The notes: generated by a model not told the origin, from the letters alone. Counted from the stretch's first letter, positions 45,476 through 55,350 are shown. The stretch is DNA of 64,000 nucleotides from an uncultured Pirellulaceae bacterium (GCA_937944405.1 CALDYR010000102.1:1-64000); one strand, 5' to 3'. Program-made: numbers and translations.

Positions 45476-46516
45476 ATGAAAGGGTTAGCGTATTCCAAAA
45501 CTGCGCTGCGCTTCTTCTCCTACCCGAAAGCCTTCAAAACTTCAAGACTGAGCATGCAACACTGGAAAGCAAAACTGATAGACGCCTATCGGCTCTCAAC
45601 AGTTCCGTACAGAAACTGGAAGCTTCGACAGATGATGAAAACGGGCCAAGTTCCGGTTTACTCTTTATTTTATCACCGCGTCGCCAACGAAACCCCCACA
45701 CCTTGGACGATGACGGAGAAACAGTTCAAGCAACAAATCGACTGGCTGAGCGATCATTTTGAAATCGTCGATCTGCAAGAATGTCAACGTCGCATCAACA
45801 GCGGATTCAATGACCGCCCGACCGTATCATTGACTTTTGATGACGGTTACGCGGAGAACTGTGAATTCGCTTTACCGATGTTGATTGAGCGCAGGCTTCC
45901 AGTTTGTTACTTTGTTTCATTGGATTTCATAACCCAGCAAAAATACTTCCCACATGATGTCGAACTAGGGCTAGAACTGCCGGTCAACACGATCGAATCG
46001 CTTCGCGCCCTCGACCTCTCTGGTGTTGAAATCGGTGCACACACCCGCACCCATATCGATCTAGGAAAAGTATCCGACCCGGAGGTGCTGGCCGACGAGG
46101 TGATCGTGGCGTCCAAAGAATTAGAAGACTTGATTGGACGAAAAGTGCGCTATTTTGCGTTTCCGTACGGGCAGTACGGAAACCTTAATTCGGCTGTTTT
46201 CAAAATGTTGAGGGAACATGGTTTCCTCGGCGCCTGTTCCGCATACGGTGGTTGGAACGAAATCGGTGAAGACGCATTTCATATTGAGCGAATTCACGGT
46301 GATCCGAACTTAGAACGAATCAAAAATTGGTTGTCCTTCGATCCGCGCATCGCGAGTGTTCGGTCCTTTAATTACAACCGCGCCCGCGACAACATAAAAT
46401 TACCTAACAAAAGCATCGCAGAAGTTTTCGAAGGCATTAAGTCGCCTGTGACCATTCCAGAAAACTTTGCGTCTCCTCACTCAGTCCCTCAAAATTCACT
46501 CGACACGACTTCTTAA
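45476..46516 (+). CDS. Polysaccharide deacetylase (NodB family)
   Basis: The protein should remove N-acetyl groups from a polysaccharide. The NodB blocks are SLTFDDGYAENCEFALPML (metal and base Asp pair) and VEIGAHTRTHIDLG (two metal His), with YFAFPYGQYGN further on. The start ATG at 45476 gives 346 aa; ATG at 45554 (MQHWKAKL) is also possible. I see no clear signal peptide. It is followed 29 bp later by a glycosyltransferase, so the two form an operon. Confidence 0.88.
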   Translation: MKGLAYSKTALRFFSYPKAFKTSRLSMQHWKAKLIDAYRLSTVPYRNWKLRQMMKTGQVPVYSLFYHRVANETPTPWTMTEKQFKQQIDWLSDHFEIVDLQECQRRINSGFNDRPTVSLTFDDGYAENCEFALPMLIERRLPVCYFVSLDFITQQKYFPHDVELGLELPVNTIESLRALDLSGVEIGAHTRTHIDLGKVSDPEVLADEVIVASKELEDLIGRKVRYFAFPYGQYGNLNSAVFKMLREHGFLGACSAYGGWNEIGEDAFHIERIHGDPNLERIKNWLSFDPRIASVRSFNYNRARDNIKLPNKSIAEVFEGIKSPVTIPENFASPHSVPQNSLDTTS

Positions 46517-46545
46517 GTTGGTGTTAACGACAAGGAGCTACTATT

Positions 46546-47718
46546 TTGAATACGCATCATTCGCATCGCCCTATAAGAATCATGTTCCTCATCACCAGCA
46601 TGCCTGTTGGAGGTGCTGAAACGTTGTTGGTGAATATGGTTCGCCGTTTCGACCCCAATCGCATCACGCCGATGATCGGTTGCCTCAAAGAGAAAGGCGT
46701 GTTGGGCGAAGAGTTAGCGAGTGACTTTACCGTCTTCGAAGACCTTATTCATCACAAGTATGACGTGGGTGTTGCGGTTCGGTTGAGGCGATTATTTCTT
46801 GATCAGAAAGTCGACGGGGTGATCACCGTCGGCGCTGGTGACAAAATGTTCTGGGGACGACTGGGCGCTAAAAGCGCTCGCCTGCCCGTTATTCTTTCTG
46901 CGCTGCATTCAACGGGGTGGCCTGACGGAGTGGGGCGACTCAACCGCATGTTGACCGGGATCACCGACGGATTCATCGCGTGTGCCGATTCCCACGCACA
47001 GTATTTAGTCGAAAAAGAAAAATTTCCCGACGAAAAGGTTTTTATGATTCCTAACGGAATCGACACCAACCGATTCGTCCCCGATGAAACAGCGCGGGCC
47101 ACGTGGCGAAAGCGGCAGGGAATCGCCTTTGATGCACCGGTCGCTGGCATTGTCGCGGCGCTGAGGTCAGAGAAAAATCATGATCTGTTCCTAGAGGCCG
47201 CACGGCGCACCCTAGAGGTGATTCCAGAATCCCGTTTTGTGATCGCCGGCGATGGGCCGGAACGTCCACGACTCGAAGCGCTGGCTGAAGAGAAGAAGAT
47301 CGCCAACGAAGTCCACTTCATCGGATCGACGCCGGATATTCCGGGTGTGCTTTCAATGATGGATGTCTTCTCCCTGACGTCACACAACGAAGCTAAACCG
47401 GTTTCCATTTTGGAAGCGCTCAGTTGTCAGCGCCCTGTTGCTGCTACGGCGGTCGGTTCAGTGAACGAATCGGTGATTGAAGGCGAAACGGGTTTTTTGG
47501 TGCCTGCTGGCGACGAAGAAATGATGGCTCAGCGCTGGATCCAACTTCTGTCTGATGAAAAACTCCGCAGCACGATGGGAACCACAGGTCGTGCCCATGT
47601 CATTGAACACAGTTCCTTAGACAGCATGACCACTGGTTACATGGAACTGGTCGAATCGATCTTCCATTCCAAGGTAGACGAAGATTCCAATCAGGACCGA
47701 TGTCTTCAAAAGGCGTAG
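46546..47718 (+). CDS. Family 4 glycosyltransferase
   Basis: A GT-B enzyme that probably builds surface polysaccharide in the cytoplasm. The N-terminal half opens with IMFLITSMPVGGAETLLVNM. The C-terminal donor-binding half has VFMIPNGIDTNRF, FVIAGDGPERPRLE and the EX7E-type block SHNEAKPVSILEAL. It starts with TTG, supported by AAGGAG at 46532-46537 (8-nt spacing). It is downstream of the deacetylase. Confidence 0.9.
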   Translation: MNTHHSHRPIRIMFLITSMPVGGAETLLVNMVRRFDPNRITPMIGCLKEKGVLGEELASDFTVFEDLIHHKYDVGVAVRLRRLFLDQKVDGVITVGAGDKMFWGRLGAKSARLPVILSALHSTGWPDGVGRLNRMLTGITDGFIACADSHAQYLVEKEKFPDEKVFMIPNGIDTNRFVPDETARATWRKRQGIAFDAPVAGIVAALRSEKNHDLFLEAARRTLEVIPESRFVIAGDGPERPRLEALAEEKKIANEVHFIGSTPDIPGVLSMMDVFSLTSHNEAKPVSILEALSCQRPVAATAVGSVNESVIEGETGFLVPAGDEEMMAQRWIQLLSDEKLRSTMGTTGRAHVIEHSSLDSMTTGYMELVESIFHSKVDEDSNQDRCLQKA

Positions 47719-48118
47719 GCGAAGTACATCGGCTTCGCATGATGCGGGTTAAGTTCGTCCCAGTTGGTCGTTCCTAACCATCAAATTTGTCGCCCTATTT
47801 TTTCAGCGTCGCGTTCTTCAAAGCTGCGCGTACAAACCCGAAGCGACAACAAATGAGTCCCTCCGCGCTCTCACGATTTAATTGCCGCGCAGCGCGCTGG
47901 TGGTGTAACACTCCCCGGTTAACCGGACTGCTCCACTGGACGCATCGTCAACAGACTGGCAAACGGCCTTCCCAATTCGTATAATCCTGCGGTGGTTGGG
48001 GCTGGTTGAACATGACAATCGGTACGCCCCAATTACTGCTGAAGCGGTTTCGGCGGCAGCGGGCGTCTTTTAAACCAACTGCCAACAAATCAAACAACGC
48101 GCACCTGGTCCTGACGGT
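47719..48118. other. Intergenic region before the RDD gene
   Basis: No gene is recognised. A perfect TATAAT lies near the end. Short frames here are low in protein character. Confidence 0.3.
47957..47985 (+). promoter_or_regulatory. Possible promoter of the RDD gene
   Basis: TATAAT at 47980-47985 has only a weak -35 (TGGCAA, 47957-47962). It would give a leader of about 125 nt. Confidence 0.3.
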
Positions 48119-49045
48119 TTGGCAATCAATCCCCCCCACCAACAACTCGACACAGTCCTGCGCGTTGACACGCCGGAAAAAATTTCCTTCGTCTACCAGA
48201 CCGTTGGACCGTTTCGTCGACTGTTTGCTTATATGTTGGACCTGATTATTGTCGGCGCAATTCTGTTCGGTTTGGCGGTAATTACGTGGCTTTTGTTTGT
48301 GTCGTTGGTTGTACCCCTGTTGTATAACATGGGATTGGGAAGTTGGGTGCAAGACCTTAGTTTATCGATGTTTGGAATTACAGGATTGCTTGGCACGGTG
48401 GTGTTTTGGTTCTACGGGGCCTACACCGAAACCTATCGAAACGGGCAAACGTGGGGAAAGTCGATCGCTCAGATCCAAGTCCTCTCCGTTGATGGGTATG
48501 CCATCGACGGAGTACAGGCCATGACGCGCAACCTATTTCGCTACTTAGACGTTTTGCCATTTGTGCCAACCACACTGCTGTACGTATTCGAATTCGAATC
48601 CACCCAACTATTTCTTCCGACTTGTTTAATAGGGCTGATTTGCATGACGATCAGCCCGCGCTACCAACGCATCGGCGATCTTGTTGCTGGGACGATGGTG
48701 GTCTCGGTCGAGAAGAAGTGGGTGCCTGACCTTGCCCAGTTCGATGATGCTCGTGTCCCGCGGTTGGCCGAATTGATTCCGGTCACGTTTCAAACGACAC
48801 CGTCGCTGGCGAACGCTTTAGCGACCTACGGCGACGCGCGGTCGCGGTTAACTCCCCAACATCGGTCTGAAATTGCATCGCACTTAGCGGTGCCCTTAAA
48901 AGAAGAATTTGGACTACCGGCAGATACTGACAACGATCTTTTGCTCTGCGCACTTTATTTCCGAACCTATTCAGAAATCGACGCCAATCAGGCGGAACAA
49001 TTATCTGGCAACCAATTATCGCTCAAACGCGACGCTGCGACTTAG
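48119..49045 (+). CDS. RDD family membrane protein, 308 aa
   Basis: RDD proteins are small membrane proteins, some linked to ion or osmolyte transport. The N-terminal RDD core runs from about 25 to 200: FVYQTVGPFRRLFAYMLDLII with the typical Arg and Asp, then further helices and RYQRIGDLVAGTMVV. The last 100 residues are soluble and unknown. Start is TTG; no clear ribosome site. Lone gene. Confidence 0.82.
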   Translation: MAINPPHQQLDTVLRVDTPEKISFVYQTVGPFRRLFAYMLDLIIVGAILFGLAVITWLLFVSLVVPLLYNMGLGSWVQDLSLSMFGITGLLGTVVFWFYGAYTETYRNGQTWGKSIAQIQVLSVDGYAIDGVQAMTRNLFRYLDVLPFVPTTLLYVFEFESTQLFLPTCLIGLICMTISPRYQRIGDLVAGTMVVSVEKKWVPDLAQFDDARVPRLAELIPVTFQTTPSLANALATYGDARSRLTPQHRSEIASHLAVPLKEEFGLPADTDNDLLLCALYFRTYSEIDANQAEQLSGNQLSLKRDAAT

Positions 49046-49065
49046 ACGCTGCTCAACGCTGCGTG

Positions 49066-49983
49066 TTAGTTGTTTTCACCGTGGGCGTTTGGTTGAAGAT
49101 GTTGATCAAAGAACTTAATCACGTCCATCATCAGATCCATACGACTAAACGTCGCGATATGCCCACTGCTGGGGATCGGCACAAACTTCGAATCGACTTT
49201 GGCCTGTTGTAAAGACTGATGGAGCAATCGGGGCGAAGAAATCGGCACCAACCAATCCGTTTCTCCATGAAACAGGAAAAAAGGTGGGTCGTCAGGAGTG
49301 ACAAAATTGATCGGTGACGCACCACGATAAATCCCTTGTGCTTTGGAGCGCGGCGCCCCGAGCCAATAGGTCAGCACATTAGAATCTGGAGCGATCCAGC
49401 TAAATTCGGCCGGCGTTCCACCGACCGCAGCGGCGCGGATCTTGATGGCGTGGTTTTGTTCGTTTGTCACCGCTAATATCGATGCCATTTGAGCGCCGGC
49501 GGAATACCCATAGACCCCAACGCGCTGAGTGTCGATTTTGTATCGATGCGCGTTTACATTTAACCAATCAAGCGCAACGCGGCAATCTTCGATTTGTGCT
49601 GGCCACGGGTATTTAGGGGCCAACCGATAATTGATCGCCATCACGACATAACCAACGCGCGACAGGCGTCGCGCGTGTCGAAGCATCGAAACTTTTGAAC
49701 CCGTTCGCCACGCACCACCGTGAATCATCACCACCGCCGGCATCGTTTGATCGGTCTGGATCGGGGCAATGGGTTGATAGATGTCACACTTCAACAGATA
49801 AGTGTCAGCGGTGTGATAGACAATCGCCCCGTGTTTCTCGATGCCAAATTTAACTGCCGGTCGGTTCACGGTTTGAGCGATCGTGACCGGCGACATCATC
49901 GCTCCGATCCCCAAGACGAAAATAAAGCCGACGAATAATTTCACCGCCCCTGAAAAATGTAGCGCGGTAACGTGCTGTTTCAT
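49066..49983 (-). CDS. Exported alpha/beta hydrolase (esterase)
   Basis: The start MKQHVTALHFSG gives a signal peptide with a hydrophobic core (LFVGFIFVLGIGA), cut after IAQ. An upstream in-frame start adds 18 residues without purpose. The hydrolase core has the oxyanion block HGGAWRTGSK, the nucleophile in VGVYGYSAGAQM, and a late FHGETDWLVP with the acid Asp and SSGHIATF with the His. This fits the BD-FAE/esterase-lipase class. The substrate, perhaps an acetylated sugar or xenobiotic ester, is unknown. Confidence 0.85.
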   Translation of the reverse strand: MKQHVTALHFSGAVKLFVGFIFVLGIGAMMSPVTIAQTVNRPAVKFGIEKHGAIVYHTADTYLLKCDIYQPIAPIQTDQTMPAVVMIHGGAWRTGSKVSMLRHARRLSRVGYVVMAINYRLAPKYPWPAQIEDCRVALDWLNVNAHRYKIDTQRVGVYGYSAGAQMASILAVTNEQNHAIKIRAAAVGGTPAEFSWIAPDSNVLTYWLGAPRSKAQGIYRGASPINFVTPDDPPFFLFHGETDWLVPISSPRLLHQSLQQAKVDSKFVPIPSSGHIATFSRMDLMMDVIKFFDQHLQPNAHGENN

Positions 49984-50111
49984 CGACAGTCTATTCCAAA
50001 AAACAATCATGGTTCGCGACTTGGTTTCCATCGTCAACCGAACGTTCTACTCCGAATCGGCGGCTGTGGGCTCATTTTTTCACACATCCCTAAAACATTG
50101 GCTGTTCCCGT

Positions 50112-50261
50112 ATTTTAGTGTCAAGCTTCGCGATCGTGATGGGATTCACCAGAATTTCCGCTGGCTGCGTTTAACGAAATCTGGGCCAATCGCATTACAT
50201 TTACCCCAGAAAAGGCGAACGTTAGGGGGACGCAGCGCTACAAAGTTTCGGGCGGAACCAA
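50112..50261 (+). repeat. Dispersed repeat, copy D
   Basis: This copy begins ATTTTAGTGTCAAGCTTCG, contains ATGGGATTCACCAGAATTTCC and GGGCCAATCGCATTACATT, and ends ACAAAGTTTCGGGCGGAACC. Just upstream (50085-50108) is a block like the one after copy E (TCCCT(G/A)AAAC(G/A)TTGGC). It lies between an esterase gene and the large ATPase gene. Confidence 0.7.
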
Positions 50262-50344
50262 GACATTAAACCTAAATCCGAATCATCGGGACAAACCGCC
50301 CTGGGTCAGCGGTCGACGGATCCATTGGATTCACTGTTTTCTCT

Positions 50345-53300
50345 TCAGGCAGCCTGCAGCGATCTGGTTTGTTGCGCCCAAGCGATCCAGTCGGTAATCT
50401 CAGCGAGATCCGGCTTCTTTCCAGAACGAATGATTTTTAATCCTTCTTTGGTGTCGGAAAAGGGTTCGATGACACTAAACAGTGACTGAGGCTGCAACGC
50501 GGCAATCTCTTCAGGTTCAATAAATTCACACGCGACCAGCAATTGTGCATCATGGCCTCGCAGGTTGGGAATGCGACACACCAAACGGGCCTGCTGCTGC
50601 CAGCCACGGACGACGTCTACCGACATGCGTTTATAGTTTAGCTTTGCCGCCATCGATTCAGCGGTTTGCTTTAAAAATTCAGCGATCGTGAACACGCCTA
50701 TTTTCTCAAACCGCTCCGCCGTTTTAGGGCCAATCGAAGGCGCCGCTTCGATGTGGTCTTCTAAATCGAGGTAAAATTTATAAGCCGATTTTGTCGGTTG
50801 GGGGGAGGTTCGGGTCGCGGCGGGTTTCGTTTCCTTAGTGCGGTTAGATTCTGGTGCCAGAGCTGGAACGGACCGTCGATAGGTCTCAGGCGTTGGCGTT
50901 GACATACGCGGCGAGCGGATCGGTCGCGGCGTGGACCGCGACCGTGGTTCGCGCCCTTGAGATTCACGGGATCGAGATTCACGGGATCGGGAAGACGAGC
51001 GGTCTGCGCGAATAATCTCTTGGGCACGTTGGGGGGCCCCATCATCGAAACGGCTAATACGAGGCCCGTTGGAACGTGTCGCTCTATTTACTCGGTCATA
51101 GTGCTCCCTGCCATAATCCGATCGATCATAGTCCGATCGATCATAGTCCGGGCGACCGTTACTGGGTCGGTGTTCGTTGGACCGGTCGTCACGAACCTCA
51201 ACGGCCCGTGCAGATCCGTTTTCATACCCGCGATTGGACCGGCGACGGCCTTGTCGACCGTTTCGCCAGCGCTGACGAGTCCTACGAATGCCTTGGTGCC
51301 AATCGTTGATACGGTTGATCGTGATGCGATAGGAATCGTTAAATTCGTGATCGGCTTCGTTTGCGTTGAGGTAACGCTGGACGCGTTCGAGCAACATTTG
51401 CGCGGCGGACGTTTCGAGTTGATCGGGTTCACAGATTCCGCAAGCGACTAAAACGTGAGCGTCGTACGGGCGTAGCGCCGGCACGCACGTTAACAACCAG
51501 ACTTCGGACTGCATATTGGCAACCACGGCACGGGAGAGTCCCGCTTCGCCCCAGTCACTGGGCAACTGCTGTGGGTCGATGTCCAACAAATCACCTACTG
51601 AGAAGATACCGCTGTCATTGAGCGTCCTTAATTGCAGCGAATCAAAAATTTCGATTGTGTTCAATGGTGAATGGTCTTCAAGCGTTACCGCATACTCCAA
51701 CCGATCGCCAATTTTATTTGCTTTGATGCTGGCCACCGGTGGCGCTGCTGCGGTTTGGAAGCGCCCGATCTCGGGGCTTAAATAACGTGTTGAGTTCGCA
51801 GGGGATGGCGTCGCAACAGACGCCAAGACTTCAGTAGTCAGGTGCGAGGCTGAAACAGGTGAGGGATTGATACCGTTGGGCACGATTGGCTTGGCGTTGG
51901 AGAAGGCGATCGTTGCAGGGCTCGCAACGACTGGTGCGTCCCAAGGTTGGGGCAGCGCAGTGGACGCTCGATTTTCGATGTCGAAGAATTTGATCATGCC
52001 GTAATTATTGGCTCGATCGATCAAGAATCGATGCTGCGTCAGCATGATCACCTGATGGCCGCGAGCGGAAAATTCGGCCAGGTACTGCAACGCGGTGTCA
52101 ATTCGGTCGCTGTCGAAGTCACCAAAAAGTTCATCGATAATCAGCGGGGCCACCAAGCCTTGAGCGGACAACGCGCGATGGGCCGCCAGAATCAAACTCA
52201 GTTCTGTCTGCGTCCGCATCGTCGGGGTCAGGTGCGCTGAATCGATCACGCGCTGTTGTCGGTCTTGGATTTGAAGGTCGATACGATCGCCATGGCTAAC
52301 TAACCACGCCGCCGATAAATCGCCATGAGAAAGACGAGCCAGAATCTGGGACGCTTCTACCAATATGGCGTTGGGGGCAATCGAAGTCATCTTCACCGCT
52401 TCTTCGAGCCGTAAATTTAGTGACTCACGTGAAGCCAAATGAGATTGCAACGCAGTTTGAACGTTCGCTAGTTCCAGTTTCCACGGCGCGTCGTTGGCGG
52501 GTGCAAGGGCGTTGCGTTCGTTTCGCAAGTTCATCACTTGCGATCGTAACTGCGTCATCTCAAGGGTGTCTGTCGCACCATGGCGTTGGATTTCCGCGCG
52601 ACGATTCTCTAACACGGCCAGCTGACTGCGCTGTTTTGTTAAATCCGGAGCGACCATCTGCGGGGCTGGTGGGATCGTTACCACAGGCCCAACGAATCGC
52701 TCACGCGCCTTGAAATAGCCTTCATGAGCCGCACATTGACAGAATTTTTCGTCGGCGCGAACAATCGCATCGGCCCCCAAGGGATCGGTCACTCGTATTT
52801 TATCGACCATCTTCTGGCGACGCTGCAACAGTCGCGTAACGTTTTCGGTGATCTCTTGGTAGCAGCGTCTTAAACGTTTCAGTTCAGCGGCGGCAGAACG
52901 ATGGCGGATTTGATTATATTGCTTTCCTAATTCGTCGCAAAGGTCGTAAAGGTCTTCTCGCATACCCTGGCAAACGTCGTTCACGAACCCCGCAGCCTGG
53001 TTGGAGTCGATCGGGCCGTGCGAATTGAGCCATTGAACGGACTGGGATTCTGCTTGATCGACCCGCAGTTCCAGATTCAGCAGAATTTTTCGAGCGTTGT
53101 GATAAGGATGTTGCTCGGATTCCAAGGTCATCTCATTCCACAGCAGCATTTCGTCTTTTAACTGCACCCGTTGTTGCTGGACATCGTTTTGAACGCTTCG
53201 CCAGCGACTGATTTGGGAGTCAATTTCATCCAATTGCTCGTAATAGATCGAACCATGATCAACCACCGGTGTCGGCGGGGTGACATAAGTTGGAACCGCA

Positions 53301-54067
53301 GCGCTGATTGTCTGTTTTAGATTCCCAATTTCAACGTTGATCTGAGCCAATTGCTGAGCGTTAGGGTTGTTTGTTAAAGCGGCAAGCCGACTGTCTATTT
53401 CCACAATCTGCTGGTCAAGCTGATTGGCGCGGATTGTGACCGAAGAAGCGTTGGCCGTGATTTGGGCTTGTAGTTGCTGGGACTGATCTTGTAATGCTGA
53501 GATCTTTGCGGTGACCTGTTCGATTTCCAATCGCAACAGATTGGCCGTTTGCGTTTGATGTCCGCCGACGCCTGAGTCGCACGCATGCTCTGGACCGATA
53601 CCGACGCCCAATCGACGATGGAGTGTTTGGGGTAACCCCGCGTTGGCGGTGCCCCCTGAAGACGATTGATTGGCAAAAGAGACACTGAAGAGATTATCGT
53701 AAAGTTCGAAATCGAGCGGTCCGCCAACGAAATGCTGAAGGCTGGTGGAAACACGATTGGCAGCAACGGCGGGCGTTACATCGAGTTGATTGCCGGTGAG
53801 CAAGGAGCGTTTCAAGACGAACTTTTCAGCGGCGTTGTGAAGTTCCAATTGACCTTCGATGGATTCTCCAAAATGGAGCGCCGCCCGGTCTCCCGTTTGT
53901 CGCGCTTCGTTTGCGTGGCCAAATAAAACACCACCGATAAAGTTAGCAAGCCGCGTTTTGCCGGATCCTTTTTCTCCATAAACCAGATTCATCGCAGGGC
54001 TGATTTGCATCAATCGAATGTTGTGCAGCTTGCGATAGCCATCGATGGTAATTCCAGTCAGCTTCAT
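50345..54067 (-). CDS. Rad50-like ATPase fused to DUF4332-type domains, 1240 aa
   Basis: The N-terminal half-ATPase has MKLTGITIDGYRKLHN and Walker A GEKGSGKTR (31-39). Long coiled coils reach about 600. Near the coil middle is FCQCAAHEG (about 445). Walker B LIIDELFGDFD lies at about 640, preceded by TPTMRTQTELSLILAAHRA, where the usual LSxG signature is degenerate. Then comes a DUF4332-like region (about 790-905). An Arg/Ser/Asp-rich disordered linker (about 950-1090) contains in-frame 15-bp repeats. A second DUF4332-like helix-hairpin-helix unit follows, with APSIGPKTAERFEKIGVFTI (about 1105). No nuclease gene is beside it. A DNA repair or chromosome role is inference. Confidence 0.8.
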   Translation of the reverse strand: MKLTGITIDGYRKLHNIRLMQISPAMNLVYGEKGSGKTRLANFIGGVLFGHANEARQTGDRAALHFGESIEGQLELHNAAEKFVLKRSLLTGNQLDVTPAVAANRVSTSLQHFVGGPLDFELYDNLFSVSFANQSSSGGTANAGLPQTLHRRLGVGIGPEHACDSGVGGHQTQTANLLRLEIEQVTAKISALQDQSQQLQAQITANASSVTIRANQLDQQIVEIDSRLAALTNNPNAQQLAQINVEIGNLKQTISAAVPTYVTPPTPVVDHGSIYYEQLDEIDSQISRWRSVQNDVQQQRVQLKDEMLLWNEMTLESEQHPYHNARKILLNLELRVDQAESQSVQWLNSHGPIDSNQAAGFVNDVCQGMREDLYDLCDELGKQYNQIRHRSAAAELKRLRRCYQEITENVTRLLQRRQKMVDKIRVTDPLGADAIVRADEKFCQCAAHEGYFKARERFVGPVVTIPPAPQMVAPDLTKQRSQLAVLENRRAEIQRHGATDTLEMTQLRSQVMNLRNERNALAPANDAPWKLELANVQTALQSHLASRESLNLRLEEAVKMTSIAPNAILVEASQILARLSHGDLSAAWLVSHGDRIDLQIQDRQQRVIDSAHLTPTMRTQTELSLILAAHRALSAQGLVAPLIIDELFGDFDSDRIDTALQYLAEFSARGHQVIMLTQHRFLIDRANNYGMIKFFDIENRASTALPQPWDAPVVASPATIAFSNAKPIVPNGINPSPVSASHLTTEVLASVATPSPANSTRYLSPEIGRFQTAAAPPVASIKANKIGDRLEYAVTLEDHSPLNTIEIFDSLQLRTLNDSGIFSVGDLLDIDPQQLPSDWGEAGLSRAVVANMQSEVWLLTCVPALRPYDAHVLVACGICEPDQLETSAAQMLLERVQRYLNANEADHEFNDSYRITINRINDWHQGIRRTRQRWRNGRQGRRRSNRGYENGSARAVEVRDDRSNEHRPSNGRPDYDRSDYDRSDYGREHYDRVNRATRSNGPRISRFDDGAPQRAQEIIRADRSSSRSRESRSRESQGREPRSRSTPRPIRSPRMSTPTPETYRRSVPALAPESNRTKETKPAATRTSPQPTKSAYKFYLDLEDHIEAAPSIGPKTAERFEKIGVFTIAEFLKQTAESMAAKLNYKRMSVDVVRGWQQQARLVCRIPNLRGHDAQLLVACEFIEPEEIAALQPQSLFSVIEPFSDTKEGLKIIRSGKKPDLAEITDWIAWAQQTRSLQAA
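50961..50990. repeat. 15-bp tandem duplication inside the Rad50-like gene
   Basis: GATTCACGGGATCGA is repeated with one change. The unit is five codons, adding the SRESR-type peptide to the linker. Confidence 0.85.
51117..51146. repeat. 15-bp tandem duplication in the same linker
   Basis: TCCGATCGATCATAG occurs twice perfectly, encoding YDRSD units. Decayed units flank it. Confidence 0.9.
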
Positions 54068-54564
54068 TGCTTAACTCCAAGGTTGAAACACGATCACGTG
54101 CTTGGCCGGGCCGAACATCCTGTCGACCATAAACTATAGTGTCATTCAAAGTTTTGTCTTCGATCCCCAATTCGATCGGGGTGCCCAAAGCGCCGAAGCA
54201 TTAACGACGGCCAGTTGAACGGTCACCTATCCTGTCCCCAGTGGTCAGTCCCCTACGGTGCTCGAACAACGATCGCCGACCGTCAGTCACAGTGGAAAAA
54301 GTGGCTCAAACCGATGACTCAATTAAAATAATTTAATCCAACGCCATTTAACTACCTAGGCCACTTCGCCTACGCCTCCAACTTAAACTATCGGTGCTAG
54401 CGTTAACTGCACCGCGCGTTTTATCGTCAGCTTCGTCAACGGGATGGGGTCCGGCGATTCTTCCAAGGTGTTCTCAGCGGGGTTGCGATTCCCTTGCCGG
54501 TTTACTAACTTCGGCTCCAGAAGTTCTCTTGGGATGAGAACGTAAAATTTTTGCGGAATCGAGT
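54068..54564. other. Intergenic region without a recognised gene
   Basis: This spacer lies between divergent genes. I see no coding signal, RNA or repeat copy. It may hold promoters for both sides. Confidence 0.35.
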
Positions 54565-55350
54565 ATGCTCTCCAGAGAAGTCGGTGTTGACGAAGACCCG
54601 TTTAACGAAAAACCGTCGTTACTGTGGCGACTAATTTCTGGCGCCCTCAAATTGACATTCGTGTTGGTCATGTTGCTGTTTGCGGGGTTGTGTGCTGTCT
54701 ACTATCTGTCCCAAAGTGCGCCCGATTTTTATGTCGCCGCGATGAAGCAGGAAGACGAAGAGCTGCGCGTTTTGGGTTCGCAATTGGAAACAACCGCTTT
54801 TAACATTTACAATTCGGCTTTAATCCCTTCGGCATGGCAGGGCGCACTGGCCGAAGCGGAAATCAACGGATGGCTGGCATCGGAACTACCCGCGAAGTTT
54901 CCTGAACTGCTGCCCGAAGCCGTCAGAGATCCGCGCGTTTCGCTGGCCGACAACAAAATCACCATCGCGTGCCGTTGCAAATACAAAGATTTGCATGGAA
55001 TGTTGGTGGGGCAATTCGATCTGTTTTGCACCGACCAACCTAATCATGTCGCCATCCGCATCGTCAGCATCAAATTGGGTATTGTTCCATTTCCGGTCCC
55101 CCAGTTTGCCGCCTATATCACCGAAAGCTTACTGAAATCGGGGTACGAATCCAGTTGGACTCAAATGGAGGGCGATCCGGTATTGATCGTTGCTGTGCCG
55201 GATGATCATTTGGTCATCGAACAGTACTACCGGATCCAGGTAACGTCCTTTGATATCAAAAACAAAAAAATCATGATCACCGGCGAAACGGCCCCAATCG
55301 ATTCTGATGATGCCGACTCTCAGGCAGACCGTGTCAACCGCGGAGGTTGA
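54565..55350 (+). CDS. Unknown single-pass membrane protein, 261 aa
   Basis: I do not recognise a family. A hydrophobic helix (about 28-52: LTFVLVMLLFAGLCAVYYL) follows a short acidic N-terminus, so the rest is outside the cytoplasm or in the periplasm. The main part is mixed alpha/beta, with no Cys pair or catalytic motif. The tail is acidic. ATG start. A second unknown exported protein follows on the same strand about 190 bp later. Confidence 0.65.
   Translation: MLSREVGVDEDPFNEKPSLLWRLISGALKLTFVLVMLLFAGLCAVYYLSQSAPDFYVAAMKQEDEELRVLGSQLETTAFNIYNSALIPSAWQGALAEAEINGWLASELPAKFPELLPEAVRDPRVSLADNKITIACRCKYKDLHGMLVGQFDLFCTDQPNHVAIRIVSIKLGIVPFPVPQFAAYITESLLKSGYESSWTQMEGDPVLIVAVPDDHLVIEQYYRIQVTSFDIKNKKIMITGETAPIDSDDADSQADRVNRGG

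Noticed and set aside
45232-45762. Plus-strand frame of 176 codons before the deacetylase
   Set aside because: It overlaps the deacetylase in another frame and shows no domain features.
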